Shown: positions 26,390 to 38,738, counted from the first letter of the stretch. The stretch: DNA of 64,000 nucleotides from Acheta domesticus (GCA_031308135.1 JAHLJT010000631.1:178800184-178864183); one strand, 5' to 3'. Notes: generated by a model not told the origin, from the letters alone. Program-made: numbers and translations.

Positions 26390-26560
26390 GTGCTCAACAA
26401 AACGTGCGCACAGTGAAGCTACATTTACGTCCAGAAGCAAAACAAGGGGCCATCTCAGCATTTGCTCAATGGATCAGGGAAACTGGACAAAAACCTGATC
26501 GAGATGGGGGTCATTGACCCGGAAGCTGAAGTACATTACTTGTTACAGGCGTATTAAATA
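26390..26560 (+). pseudogene. Possible Copia-type gag fragment
   Basis: One frame reads KLDKNLIEMGVIDPEAEVHYLLQAY, resembling the Copia Gag (UBN2) helix before the S-L-P block. No protease, integrase or RT is nearby and the frame is short. Confidence 0.3.
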
Positions 26561-26779
26561 TTTTTTTAAATATATTTAAAGTTAAAAGTAACTATGAGAG
26601 ATATATCTTAATTTTTATAAAATGTGTTCAATAATCCATCATAGGTTGTAGTAAATTTATTGAATTCTATCTGTGTATATAAACAAGGACATGTTTTCAT
26701 GTACAGCGTTTCTAACATCAATCTTTAATATTTCTTTTATGCTCTAATAATTTTGTACTCAATTTTAGTTTAGTTTAAC

Positions 26780-28100
26780 AAACATAAGATATTACAATAA
26801 TTACAATTGATTTCATAGACTACAATGTTTGTCTAATTTCGTTATAGTATCCTTCATATTTAGGACTATATTACACTTATTTATTCCTCTATTTACTAGT
26901 TTAAATTTGAATTTGTTTAAAAGGGCACTTTTGAGAAAAGTATTTGAGGGATGTAGGGTAAACAAATCAAATCGTTCATAAATTCTATGGTATTATTTCT
27001 GTGAAGTTTCTGTGAAATTAATTTTAGTCTTTTAGATATAATTTTTTCTATGAAATGTAAAGGGTAGTTATTAAACTTCAAAACCTCCAAAACTTTACGT
27101 AAAGTATAAGTATGGCAACGGGGAAACGACAATAATTGTCCACATGTCTCTGTCAACTAAATTTGAAACAACTGACTTCTTAATACTAAAAGGATGCTTT
27201 GGATCGTGGCCGACGAGATAGAGTTGGGATAGATAATTCAATAAAATTCTTGAAAAAACAGGTTTGTTATACCAAGATGTTTCAAACATTGTATTTTTTT
27301 CTTAAAGTCACATTTAAAAACTTTAAAGAACAAAAGTTTAAATCTGAATGTGTTTGTAAAGTAAATTTTATTTTGTCATTAAACGCATTAAATTTCTTTA
27401 TTAATTCATCAATTTGGTTTCGAGATATAATAATAAAGGTATAATCAACATAACGTGTATAATAGACGAAGTTTAGATCATTTAAGACTTGTGATTCTAG
27501 GTGTCTCATCACAATATCTGAAAGTAAGGAACTTATCGGATTACCGATAGGTGTACCCTCTAAATGACGGTAAATTTTTCCATTAAATTGAAATTCCATA
27601 TTATTCAAAATCATTCTTAGAACTATAATAACATGTGCTGGTATTTTTGAGAAATCATTATGATCATTAAAAAACTTTTCAAAATCTTTAAAAATTAAAT
27701 TGTGGGATCGAAGGAAACATTGCTACAACGTCTAATGAAACCATCCTAATACCTTAGAATCAGAATCAATTGTCAGTTCTCGCAATTGACTAACGAACTC
27801 AAAACGTTACGTAAGGAATATTTATAATTGTTTTCTGAAATGGGTTTAAATAATGAATTTAAAACTGTGCAAAGAGAATAGTCTGGAGTGCCTATGGAGA
27901 ATACAATAGGGCGTATCGGTAAGTCAGATTCATGGACATTTAAAAGGCCATGAGCCAATGCAATAATAGCTGTGGAGGATACACTTTTGTATATTCTCTT
28001 TTTGTTATGTACGCATTTGTTTTCCATCGTTTTGAAAGATCTTGAATACATTTCATATATTTGTTAGAAGAAGTTTTTCTCATAATTTCAAATTTGTTCG
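26780..28100 (-). pseudogene. Penelope-like element (PLE) reverse transcriptase relic 1
   Basis: In minus-strand order: AHGLLNVHESDLPIRPIVFS (RT start, 27,900-27,970); VAMFPSIP (about 27,715); GTPIGNPISSLLSDIVMRHLE (27,480-27,550); RYVDYTF, where the second catalytic Asp is Tyr; FLNVTL; TSWYNKPVFSRILLNY; SVVSNLVDR; and NNYPLHFI. The GIPIGNPLS-type and WY.K motifs are diagnostic of PLEs. Frameshifts break the reading. The GIY-YIG endonuclease is not recognisable, so the copy is truncated. Confidence 0.85.
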
Positions 28101-28989
28101 TATTAAGAAAATGTAATTATACTTTATGAATATATTCATGTTTATCAATAGCCACACATGCACTCACTCTATTTATTTGCATAAATTGTATGCTGCTGTC
28201 CACCCAACACCACCTAGACATACATACTTTTAATCATAAACTTTCACATATGTTATTTATAATTTTATTTTTATAAAATTCACATACATTTTATTAGATT
28301 TTTGTAAGCTGCTGTGGCATAATTATTCGATATAAATAATTTTCGGTGCAGATTCATAATTATGGTGTGTCACGAATGTGAGTGAAATACTAAATCGCTT
28401 GTCCGGTTTTGCATTGAAACAAATCGTTTTAATTTTCAAAGAAGGAAAGACCGGGGCTGGTTGGTACAAGGGGTTGGTCGGCACAGGTTCTTACATTGAC
28501 CACATACCTTCCATAAGTCCTAACTTTGTATCATGTGTACTTCACAATCTAACGGACGTCTTATAAATTGTATATTCAGGACAACGATGGTGGAATCGTA
28601 ATCTAATGTGTTTTAGACCTTGCAGAGTAATATTGTCGAATTTCACTGAATGTCGTCTGTAATATTGGAAAGGAAAAATTTGCTTCTCACTCTTTTTCAG
28701 CTGAAACCTTCAACTTTGCTGTATTAGAATTTTAGTTTTGAAAATAAGTTGGTTATCTTACTTTAATGACTTTTAAAGACTCAAAGTTCGACAGTTAAAC
28801 TTTCACAAATAAAATGCTTCGTAATGGCGAAAAAGTAAAATACCTTTACCATAAAAGAGTTAAAAATCTACCAATTGATGCCAATAATCACGGTTTCCCT
28901 AATGCAACGTACTAATAGATTAGTGAAAATGAAATTTATTGGCACGCCTCCATAAATAATGATAATTTTTCTAATTAAATTGATTGAGT
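28101..28989. other. No gene seen
   Basis: AT-rich. GGGGCTGGTTGGTACAAGGG near 28,453 recalls the pogo-like ends but stands alone. Confidence 0.4.
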
Positions 28990-29438
28990 AGTGATATCGG
29001 GCGAGTTAACCTCTAAGTAGGCTGTAGTGAATGTTTGATCATGAGAGGTGGCGGTGATCTTCCCCCGCTGGCTGGTGAGATCCAGAGATTTTCCCCAACT
29101 AGGAATCTCTCACCAAGAAGGCACTGCTCCAGCTGAGACAAGCTCTAAGTACACAACTGGTCTCCCGACATGTGTCGTAGTGTAGTGAATGTAAGAGTAT
29201 GTAGGTATTGGAAGGAAAGATCGCGCACAGTTCATATCTCGTTTGTCAGGGTACTGCTCCAGCATTCGTCTGGTATTGATCGGAAAAACACGGAAAACTA
29301 CCGATCTCAGCAGCCGGCCTCCCAAATTTGACCTAGCCATTCAGCTAGTGTCGGAAACTCTACCTCTGTCGAACCCTAGGACCCGTAGTCACAGACACTG
29401 CAGTGACATCAGCTGATGCTCTGAGACACCTCAGCTGA
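28990..29438 (-). repeat. S1 SINE copy
   Basis: Carries the head (B-box-like GGGTTCGACAG), body and degraded tail. It is followed within about 15 bp by the tail of another S1 copy in the same orientation. Confidence 0.75.
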
Positions 29439-29453
29439 TAATTAGTACTTCGA

Positions 29454-30460
29454 TTGTTTGATGTTTCCGGGCACATTCACTGCTATTGTCATTAGTCACA
29501 TTTGTGTAGTGAATGTTTTATCCCAGAAGGTGGCGGTGTCCCCGCCTAAACTGCATGATGAGTGGTGTGTTAAAAAATCAGAGATAGCATGCAAACGTAA
29601 CAATGCTTTATTATCATAAAATCATTTTATCATAAAAATTCTTGAACACATTTACACAAAAAAATATAGGAGTTTCTCTCCTCCAGATGAAGTGTGCGTC
29701 AGGCACGACTCCTTCCCGTATGTCGCTTCACTCGACACATGTCCTGCGCGTCTCCACGGCGCGACTGCACCACGATGCGTCTCCACGTTTCCCCTCCGTG
29801 CGGCTGCTAATCGCACGGCTTCCGTTGTGGGGTGTCGGCTGTTGGGCTGGGGTCCCGTATCTCTCTCACTGTCACTGAGTTCACTGTTCGAGGCTCGCGC
29901 CCGCGCCCCCTTGAGGCGCGGCCCAGGATAGCCTCGCCTCGAGGCTCTCTGATTCACTGGCCAGCACTCCGCGCCAGCGAGCACCGTGGCGCGTCGGTGT
30001 ATTACTGCGCGCGCGCCAGCTTCAAAATACTGACCTCAGCAATGAGATCCGACACTGACCTATCGTCAGCTTGCGGGAGATTCCTCCTCTAGATTTCTGC
30101 CCCCAAAGGGGCACCGCTTCAGTCGGGACAAGCTCTAAGCTCCCGAGCTGGTTTTCCAATGTAGTGTATTGCATACGAGTGTAAATGTGTATGTGTAAGA
30201 GAAGAGGCTAGGACACGAACGAGGAAGGAAAGATAACGATTGGCTCTTTATTGGTTTTTATAATATTGCTTCACGTAGTATTTATCGAAGAAAAAAACTG
30301 CTGAAAACTACCGTTCAGGGGATACAAAAGGAACAATTCTCCTCCAGACAGCATCTGTATTCAACCTAACTATGTAGTTGACGTAGAAACGGTCGAAACT
30401 CAAACTAGGACCTCCTGATCAGTTGAGGGAGCTCCTGAGTCGTTGGGGAGTCCGAAGGAA
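29454..30460 (-). repeat. S1 SINE copy, split by a solo LTR
   Basis: The tail and start of the body lie at 29,454-29,562, and the rest of the body plus a decayed head at 30,047-30,460. The LTR at 29,563-30,041 and its ATGAG duplication separate the halves, and joining them restores S1 order. Confidence 0.75.
29563..30041 (-). mobile_element. Solo LTR inserted in a SINE
   Basis: A 479-bp unit beginning TGGTGTGTTAAAA and ending TGACCTCAGCA, flanked by an exact 5-bp duplication ATGAG (29,558-29,562 and 30,042-30,046). The minus strand carries AATAAAG near its 3' end. GCGCGCGCCAGCTT near the right end is shared with the LTR at 59,011. ORFs of up to 110 codons inside are GC-rich by-products. Confidence 0.85.
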
Positions 30461-31737
30461 TGTTGGGTCCTTATTATTCCAAACCCAATGTTAATGGTTT
30501 ATGTTTTCAGTTTATTCTTTAAATATCAATGAGAAAAAGAAAAAAAACGATCTTCGTTTTAATTTTCATCACTAGAAGACATAAGTTCCACGTTGTCAAA
30601 GTTTGAATCAAGGGAAGCTTTCAATTACTTTTCAATTTTATGCTCCTCTACTGGACCAATGGCAGCTACTGAGGTTAATACTCTGTTAAAATTTAATGAA
30701 ATAAAATATCAGTCTTTTCTGATATGTTGTCAAATAGTACCAACCTTTTCATTGAATTTCTAGTTTGGTGCTATGCTACGAGCCCGTATTTCGGCATACT
30801 ACCTGCAACGCAGTGAGCTCACAGACTAGGCTTCCCTGCCGCTCGTGAGATGCACGACCGACAACACACTTCCTGTTGTAGTGCCTCTTTCGATAGGGAC
30901 GATTTGTGCTTAGTGAATGCAAGGATTCTAGATTTCTGTTATCAAGTTTTGATGTTTAGTTTTATAAAGAGTTAACAATTATTTTTGAAACGTTTGTTGA
31001 GTTAGAATTGACAGAGACTGGGTCTTTTCATTAACTTGAAATTGTGGAATAATTTTCTTGCGTAGATATCTACGCCAGAAAATTCCCATGCACGCCGAAA
31101 TTGCAAGAAAACTATGCAGTCTTCGATCATGTGAGAGGTATCTATTTTAGTTATATACCCAGGAACTCGGGGAAATCCAAAAACTATTATAGTTTTCAAT
31201 TCTGACTTAAAAAATTCATTTTTTTGTTTTAATTCCGCATAGTTTTCGTTCTTCGCGTACCAACTGAATTTTTATACTCAGTGATCACTATCTACAATAC
31301 ACCTGATGTCATGCGACATCAAGGCTATAAGGAAGAGTCCGCCCCACCATTAAATATTTGTTATCGTTGTGAAACAAGAATGTTTTTTAAATTCTTAGTA
31401 CGTAGTATGTTATTGTAATGTTCGTTAAGGTAGTGTTTGTAAAAATAATTAACTTACTGTAGTGTTACACGAGAGTATTTTATTTGTTGTTTTTGAGATT
31501 TGTACGTGCTATGTTTTGTAAAATCATTTTGTTTTTCTTAAGCAGCATTTTTGCTTTGGGACGTCAGTAATTAAAATACAATTTGGCTTTGTGTACTATG
31601 ATACCCTATTCAACCTCACATAACATGGAACACAATTCTGGGTTTATTACCCTTTTGCAATTCCCATCATAACTAAACTTTGTTTCCTTCGTGGTCTTTC
31701 AAGTGAATCCGCTCCAATATCTGCCGTAGTTCATTGA
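30461..31737. other. No gene seen
   Basis: AT-rich; no recognisable element. Confidence 0.5.
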
Positions 31738-32130
31738 GTGCGCAAAACTACTCACGCGTCGGCAGAGTTTACCATCACTTTTGTGGATCGTCGTTATAGA
31801 GGCAGCACGACAGCAATCAATGGAAGGAGCAACTGGCGAACTAAACATCAAAGAGGTCCCCTTGTAGATAGACGGGCAATTCAGCGAAGCGTGAATACCA
31901 GGACGTCCTACAAAAGCAAACAGCAAACGTCAATTCCCAAACAGGGCTCACCCCTCGGACACGCACGAGGCTTCAAAATCCAGGTGAGGGAGAGAGAGAG
32001 ACCGCAGTATTGGGGAAAATTAGTTATGTCAAGCCGCCTGCGTCTGAGTTTTCGCTCGAGTGTGGCGAAACGTGTGGTTGTGGAAACTTCATCGTTACCG
32101 CAAATGCTGCTAACGCGCAGCTAGCTCTGA
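31738..32130 (+). other. 128-codon ORF, faintly transposase-like
   Basis: Open from ATG to TAG. A segment around residues 12-55 (FVDRRYRG...RRAIQRSVNT) faintly recalls the helix-turn-helix start of mariner-type transposases, but no catalytic motifs follow. A GAGAGAGAGAGA run and changing composition argue against a gene under selection. Confidence 0.2.
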
Positions 32131-33441
32131 AGTGGATATGTAGATGCAGGTCTAAATTTCTCTAATATGGAGGTTCGTTTAGAGCTCTGTGAAGTGGCGT
32201 CGGTCGTGTTGAAATAACGTTTCCTTTGAGATAACAATAATCAAGTAATTAGCTATAAAACTGTATCTGCTCATAATAGTGCTTGAACATAAGCATATTA
32301 TTACACCATGAAGCTATTTGAGGGCTATATGCGAGGTTTGTTTTGTTTATCATCCATTATTTGTATGTTTCAGGTTTATTATAAATCCTATTCCTCACTT
32401 GAAAGATTGAGTATTTTTTTCTTTCGGAATTCTTGAATTTATCAACTACATCACTTTAAATGAACAGTGTGAGTTATTTCCGCGCCGTTGACCTTATGTA
32501 CGCAAAACCGTTTTGGTATCTCCCCGGTTATTGAAAATTGTATATTTCAGATGATATTGCATTTTTATTCACATACTACATAAAATTTTAAAAATATAAT
32601 TTAAGGCACAAGTAAGAGTAAGGCAAACCTCTTTTTGTATGTGTATTGTTTAGAAGGATCTCTTCCCTGCAGTTTGAAAGATGGTCTAGTTTATTCTGAA
32701 GATGGTGGTCTCCTCACCTTATCTATTTCAAGGGGTCGTCCCAAATAAGTTTTCTAGAACGTCCAGAATAGGTCTCAAACAACGGGAACTGGAGGGTGGG
32801 ATATGACGAATAAACGGAATTAAAGCATATTTCGTGCCCCTTAGCACCGAAGGCGGTCACTGCATGAAACGAACATAGCATCCATATACCGTAGAAATGC
32901 AGGTAGCCACTGTAACAACGGAATAACAAGTCATCTACCATTCGTGCACCGTATCAACAAAGTTGGCCACAATACTAACGGATTTGCATAGTTACCACCA
33001 TAAGAGGCGTGCACTATAGAAACAAACTCCTGATTCATCCTAGCTTATAAACTACCAGTCTCCGGTCACCGCTATTTACATACACACCGCAATTTGACAG
33101 TGTTTCGATAATTATCTGCGTTTCATACCTCAGATTTACATACTTACCCTAGATACAGATCAACTCATAAGTTCTCCATGCACTGCACAACGCAGTCAAA
33201 AGCTAATAATTAGAAGGAAGAACAAGGAGCTGGCCGAGTTTATGATGTTGTGTTAGATAGTTGCAGATTTGGAAAGAGTTATATTTATCTATGATATTTA
33301 ATTACTGAATCGTCTCCAACTGGTTATTCAATGACATTCGATCGACGAGAGAATGAGAGAAGAGAAGGGGAGTCGTAAACAATCTAATAGTACTAATAGC
33401 CTTACGTGCCCTTCAACCTGTCTGCCAGTTGAAGATACAAC
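32131..33441. other. No gene seen
   Basis: Moderately AT-rich unique sequence; nothing recognised. Confidence 0.5.
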
Positions 33442-33493
33442 TTGTACACTGTACAAACTTGTACACTGTACACAAGACTTGTACACTGTACAA
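33442..33493. repeat. Three palindromes TTGTACACTGTACAA
   Basis: The 15-bp near-palindrome starts at 33,442, 33,459 and 33,479; the second copy ends in C instead of A. Centre-to-centre spacing is 17 and 20 bp. Confidence 0.8.
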
Positions 33494-33676
33494 ACTATAC
33501 ACGGAAGTATGGTTTTTGAACTGCTTTAAAACTATTTTCGTATTTGGTGTTGTCTTGAGTATCTTAAGTTACGTCTATCTAAAAAAAACTTTCGTTATGA
33601 TATGATTTCGGTGAAAATTAAGTTGAAATAAAAAACACTTTATGCAAGTCTGGATTGTCTCCCAAACTTAGTACAA

Positions 33677-33885
33677 GTCGGCCACGTGGCCGAGATCACT
33701 AGGGCAGTAGTGCCGTAGTGATCTTGGACCGTGGGGTCGCGGGTTCGAGTCCCGCCTCGGGTATGGTTGTCTGTGTTTGCCCTTTCACCCCCTATCATCA
33801 CCATATCGTTTCATCCTCATAGCGTTACAACAAATAGTGGTCGCTAATGACCAAGTAGTTGGTGCGACCTTCAATAACAAAACAC
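33677..33885 (+). repeat. S2 SINE: tRNA-like head with LINE-derived tail
   Basis: The head has an A-box-like GTGGCCGAGATCACTAGG and a perfect B-box GGTTCGAGTCCC, as in Ser/Leu-type tRNAs with a long variable arm. A short body leads to a tail from 33,837 (GTGGTCGCTAATGACCAAG, then TTGGTGCGACC). That tail matches the 3' end of the LINE fragment at 41,540-42,060. Such sharing lets a SINE recruit the LINE reverse transcriptase. Confidence 0.85.
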
Positions 33886-34860
33886 TTACGAAGAGTTGAG
33901 AACCGAGATCTGAAACATGAGACAAACAACCCAACCAACGCACCACAGGTCTTTCAGTGCGAATCATTACATAGAGTGGCGATCAGGGGCAGGCGAAGCG
34001 TACGGGCGGCGACAGCGCCTCCGTCTCCCGGGTCGCCCACCGCGCCCGCCGCCCCGCTTCGCCCGCGCGCCGCCCGCCCGGGCGAGGGGCCTACCGGGCG
34101 AGCGACCTGCCTGCCTGCCTGCCGCCCGGGGCGACACGTCATAGAAGGGCGGGACCTCCGCCCACGCGTCCGCCCGTCCACTCGCGCGTGATGTATTTAT
34201 GTCCCTTTCGCCCGCTTCGCCGACAGCCCCCGCGCCCGCCCGGGCGAAAGGGCGACAGGCCGACGGCGGCGACAGCGGGGACCGGGGACGGGCGGCCCGG
34301 CCGGCCGGCTCCGGGCCTTTTTCGTCGTGCATGTCAATGATACGGCTCTGTGAAAGCACACGGCCCGCGGGGCTGCAGGACGTCCGAAGCCTGCGCGCGG
34401 TGGCGGAAGACGCGGCTATTCGCGTCGTCTGAACGCACGCAAAAATGTTGCTCGCCGTCTTTTATGCGATGCATTCACATGATGGAGAGCAACCTTTCTA
34501 CCGCATTGAAATGCGTAACTCTCCGTTTTTGACAATTTCATCGTAGCAATTTCATATTCTCGTACGGAAGCTAATTTTTATTTTCATGGATTTTCGAACT
34601 TTAGAGACATTGTAACAATCTGTTTATTAGGTATCGTTGGACTGACTGGAGGAAAATCGTGAGTTTATGAAGACCATTAATTTTTCAAAACTGTTTCTTG
34701 TTGAAAAATAAGAAATGGAAAAATAAACTAATCTTACCACATTGAGAAAAGAAGAGACAGCTAGAAATGTCTCGTGTACGATCGTTGTTTTCAATTGATG
34801 TTTACTTTCCGTTTGCGATTCCTGGAAGGTAGTTGCCCTGTGTAAAATATTGTTACATAT
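33886..34860. other. GC-rich island, no gene assigned
   Basis: 33,970-34,440 is very GC-rich with CCTGCCTGCCTGCC and GGCCGGCCGGC tracts. Frames of 60-130 codons on both strands overlap and are composition artefacts. AT-rich DNA follows. Confidence 0.5.
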
Positions 34861-34943
34861 CCCGTCGGGACTCGAACTTAGGACCTCCCGGGCAGAGACG
34901 TTGCATTAACAGCAATTGATACCCTGAGCCTCTTAAGCCGATC
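34861..34943 (-). repeat. S1 SINE, tRNA-like head only
   Basis: The reverse complement gives GGCTTAAGAGGCTCAGGGTA, then a B-box AGTTCGAGTCCCGAC. No S1 body follows. It is not scored as a tRNA gene because it aligns with the S1 head, and I cannot draw a convincing cloverleaf. Confidence 0.6.
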
Positions 34944-35439
34944 CGCTCAAAGAAAATACGTACGCGATTATGAGAAAGGTTTTCTCACAAGTGCGATAGA
35001 AGTAAAAACGAGAGAGGAGGGGGTCGATGAAAAAAAACACACTCACAGCATTTGTGTGTAAATATTTATTAACTTTCAGTTATAAATGAACAGAAAATTG
35101 ATCTTGAATTAATCTCGAATATAAAACATAGTGAAATACCTTGCTGTAACTCAGCAAGTGAGGAGTAGATGAGGATTGAAAATAAGATGTTTAACTCAGT
35201 GGGATGTTAGTACGTACTACTAAATGTCACCAAAAGACACATGTCGAGGGTTTTGAAAAAGTTAAAATAATGCGTAAGTATCTTTGAATTACCCCTGACA
35301 AAAACTACAAAAGGGAAATTATCCCGTCATATAAAAATCTGCCAAGTCAAGAATTCAATATTTGAGAGAAATGGAATACATTAAAAATGATAGGAAATTT
35401 TATGTGTATTTCAGAAAATTAATAATAGCAATAGTAACA

Positions 35440-35505
35440 ACAACAACAATAATAATAATTATAATAATAATAATAATAATAATTATTATTATTATTATTA
35501 TTATT
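35440..35505. repeat. (AAT)n/(ATT)n palindromic microsatellite
   Basis: About ten AAT/TAA units are followed by about nine ATT units, so the tract can extrude as a hairpin. Confidence 0.85.
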
Positions 35506-36499
35506 TGCATGTAATTCCAATCCATTCTCTTTTTAAATTGAAAAAGTTGTAAGTAGTAATCATGGTAATTTCAATTCAGGAAACTTTTACAACAATTTAA
35601 AATATTCCCTAAACTTAAAAACTCAATTTCACGTGTCTCATCAGCAAGCCAACATTTCATACTGCGAGTACAGTTATTTCTGAAGCTGCAAGCAACAGAC
35701 CATTTCGGCATACGCATAAGCGTTTAAGTAAACCCAGGTAAATCTGAATCAGGATGCTTAAATCTGAGATTGAATAGTTTACCAAAATTAGAGAATTAAC
35801 TCGTTTCAGTGTTCAAAAACAAAACAAAACACAACAAAACTCGTATATATTTTATACACATGCAATTTACATAATTTAGAACAAATTCACGTTAGATGTG
35901 TTCACATTTTATGTTCATTGTATGTTAAGATCGTCAAATGTTAAGATTTAGATTAGTTCTCTTACTACAGTTAAATAATTAGATAACAGAATTTCGGGTG
36001 GGTAAAATTAAAAGAAAAAGAGGGTTAAGCGAGGAAAATGAAATAAAAAATGTGAGAGGGACAGGAATCAAAATGTGCTTGAGTTTTACTGATCCGAGAG
36101 GAGAGAAAAGAGGAGAGAAAAAATTAATAAGATGAGAGAAGAAAAAGATGGGATGTAGGTTAGAACGTTGTATCATAGGTAAGATTGAGATATGTATGCG
36201 TTACGTCACAACACCGAAGGAACGTCGTTCACCTGCGCTTAAGTTTTCAGGTAAGGAGCAACAAAAAAGTTAAGTAACATTTTAATTTCGGTTTCACTAC
36301 TCGCACCAACAGAACAACATATTATGCTAATAATTAAATATAATATTTTATTATGGTTGAAATGTTATAAGTAAATAATTTGATATTCATTAAAACTTTC
36401 TCAATGTGGAACATCTATAACGCGGAAATGTGTCTCATGTGAACATAAATCGCGGTCCTGAAAAACATGTATCATCCATCCGCCCGTCCACGCGCAGGA

Positions 36500-36582
36500 T
36501 ATGGAGAATCATGTTTAATACAATAATATTGGATAACAATAATATTGGATAATGGAGAATCATGTCTAATACAAAATAAAAT
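36500..36582. repeat. Local duplication
   Basis: TGGAGAATCATGT(T/C)TAATAC occurs twice with a CAATAATATTGGATAA doublet between the copies. Confidence 0.65.
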
Positions 36583-38117
36583 GCTGTTCTCTTGAGATTC
36601 CGCACTGAGCAACTTTTACTGCACAAGTGATTATTTATTTCTTAAACAATATTGATGTGAAAATATTGTATTTTACACACAATAAAATTAGATAATTATT
36701 GCTTAACAACTAAAATATGTTCAACAATCCTCTAAATTTTAGAGGAAAACAGTGTAAACAAGACTAAATGAGAGGCTGATGAAGGAAACGGCAAATCGCG
36801 ATATCTTTAAGAATGTCTCTCATTCACGCGCACAAGTGCGCTCTCGTGGTGTCCAGCTGAAGCTGTAGCTTCGGGAAGGGCGGGAAGCGTAGAGAATTCA
36901 ACCTCGTTTGAGACGTAAAGTTCCTAATCGACAATAAGTTTTGCGATGGTGCTTTTGAATATTACAGCAAAAGGTTTGAAGAAACTCATTTTATTTCTAC
37001 GTTACTTGCAAAATAGAGCGCTTAAAATTTCTTTTATTGAAAACTTTTGGCAAGAGAAATCCCACAGGTTTTATTGAACGTAAAAACTCCAACTATATGT
37101 AATCGTTCACGTCAAAACATACAAAAAGAGAGTCGTGAATGAAGAATGTTATTTTGTTATTTGCTCTCTGCAAAGGAAATTCCATGATAAACAGGCGAGC
37201 AGCGGCAAAAATATTACGAGCTGGTTCTATCCTGCTGCCGACAACAGGCATCGGACCGCAAAGCCTCTATATTCCGTGGCAAGCGTGACAGATGGGTGGA
37301 TTGCCTTGGACGTGAGAACGGATCTCAAGGAAAAAAGGGAGGAAATTTCGTCCGTCGAAGAGGGTGATACCACAGCTCGAAGGAAGTCGTGAAAAAAGAT
37401 ACAGAAGGCATGTTGTAAAAGTTATCGGTAGAATGACTTTTTCCAACCATGTCCACCCTGTCCAGTACCATTACAAGTACATCAGTAAGGCTCTATTACA
37501 CTTAAAAATGCACCCTCATTTTAGAAAATGGTCCAGATAATAAATAATATCTATAAACATAATAAAAATTTAGGAATATTTTTGAGAAAGAAGATCAAAG
37601 AAGCATTGAATGTAAAATAATATTGCTGTTTTTTTTGCAAGAATATTAGTGTCTAATGTACACAGAAGAACGCAACAATTGTTAGGTACCAGAATTGCTT
37701 CGTAGAATAAGAAATGTTTTCTAAATTGTGTAAATCGGATTTTAAATACATTCTATTTGTAAGAAAGAAAATAATAACTGGCATTAATACTGAGGTACGT
37801 AAAGATAATAGTGGTATATATTTTTTCATGAAGTATTGTATAATGATTGCTTTTAAATTCTTATCATATTTAAGTTTAACTCGTAACCACAGATGGGAGT
37901 CAAATTGGCTCCGCTCTCTTCTACATTAATATTATATTATTTTCACGCTTCTACTATTTTCACCAGAACTTCAGTACCTTTAAACTAACTCTTCATTGTT
38001 CTGTATGTGTATTCTCAATTTTATACATTTTGATTTATCAGATTTATTTCCTGTTAAAAGTAGCTTTGCGCGTCACAGTGTCAGTGTGACTTGGAACACG
38101 TGACAAAAAAACATTTT

Positions 38118-38142
38118 CTCGTTGACATTGAGTGTCAACGAG
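38118..38142. repeat. 10-bp perfect hairpin
   Basis: CTCGTTGACA / TGTCAACGAG with a 5-base loop, 110 bp before the piggyBac-like relic. Confidence 0.6.
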
Positions 38143-38254
38143 CATGTATGTAATATTTTTATGATATATGAATTATATTTATTGTATTATTTGATTTATT
38201 TTTCCATTATTATCTTTGGCATTATCGTGATATTTTTTCTTGTGTAGCGCTAAT

Positions 38255-38552
38255 GCGATCTGTAACAAAGCTGAATTTTATAAAAAGTCTAGCTGAAGAG
38301 CCAAGGAATTAGAAAGGAGGTTGTCCATCACAGATCTTCGACAAGACATAATAATTTCAATTAAGAAAATGTTAGGTAGAGAAGAGAAACAAACAGCAAA
38401 AGAGGACCGAAAACGATCAACAAGAAAATAATGCTCTATTTGCCCTAAGAAACTAAAGATGAAAACTAATACTATTTGTTGCTCTTGTAAACACGCACTC
38501 TGTGCAAAATGTTCTTCAACAATATGCACCAATCTTAAAAGCAATAAAACAT
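38255..38552 (+). pseudogene. piggyBac-like transposase C-terminus relic
   Basis: The plus strand encodes ERRLSITDLRQDI, then KRSTRK, a stop, and a cysteine-rich tail CSICP...KTNTICCSCKHALCAKC. The CxxC...CxxC...H...CxxC layout after a basic stretch is the C-terminal cysteine-rich domain of piggyBac-type transposases. A frameshift near 38,310 and the in-frame stop show decay. The DDD catalytic domain is not present. Confidence 0.7.
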
Positions 38553-38689
38553 GAAAAGTATTTATAAAGTATTGTTAAATGTGATTAATCATTATATTCG
38601 CATTTAATGTTTAATCTGATTAGTTCCAATAGAAAGATGCAATTGTAGAAAGCAAATAATAATTATTATTACCTCAAAACCTTTTACAA

Positions 38690-38738
<49 letters not shown>

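Larger units (their letters stand above)
24791..26779. other. Mostly empty
   Basis: Apart from the hammerhead-like motif at 25,925, the TAGATA tract and the possible Copia scrap, I see only AT-rich sequence. Confidence 0.5.
34944..38254. other. No gene seen
   Basis: Holds the AAT/ATT palindrome and the 36.5-kb duplication. A 36-kb purine-rich stretch (35,980-36,180) gives an artefactual ORF. Confidence 0.5.

Noticed and set aside
33430..33500. CRISPR-like array
   Set aside because: Short palindromes separated by 2-5 bases, no spacers, and a eukaryotic context.
33677..33770. Possible tRNA-Ser/Leu gene
   Set aside because: The A and B boxes are good, but the segment continues into a SINE body with a LINE tail and lacks a clear acceptor-stem pair.
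34861..34943. Possible tRNA gene
   Set aside because: It aligns with the tRNA-like head of S1 and cannot be folded convincingly.
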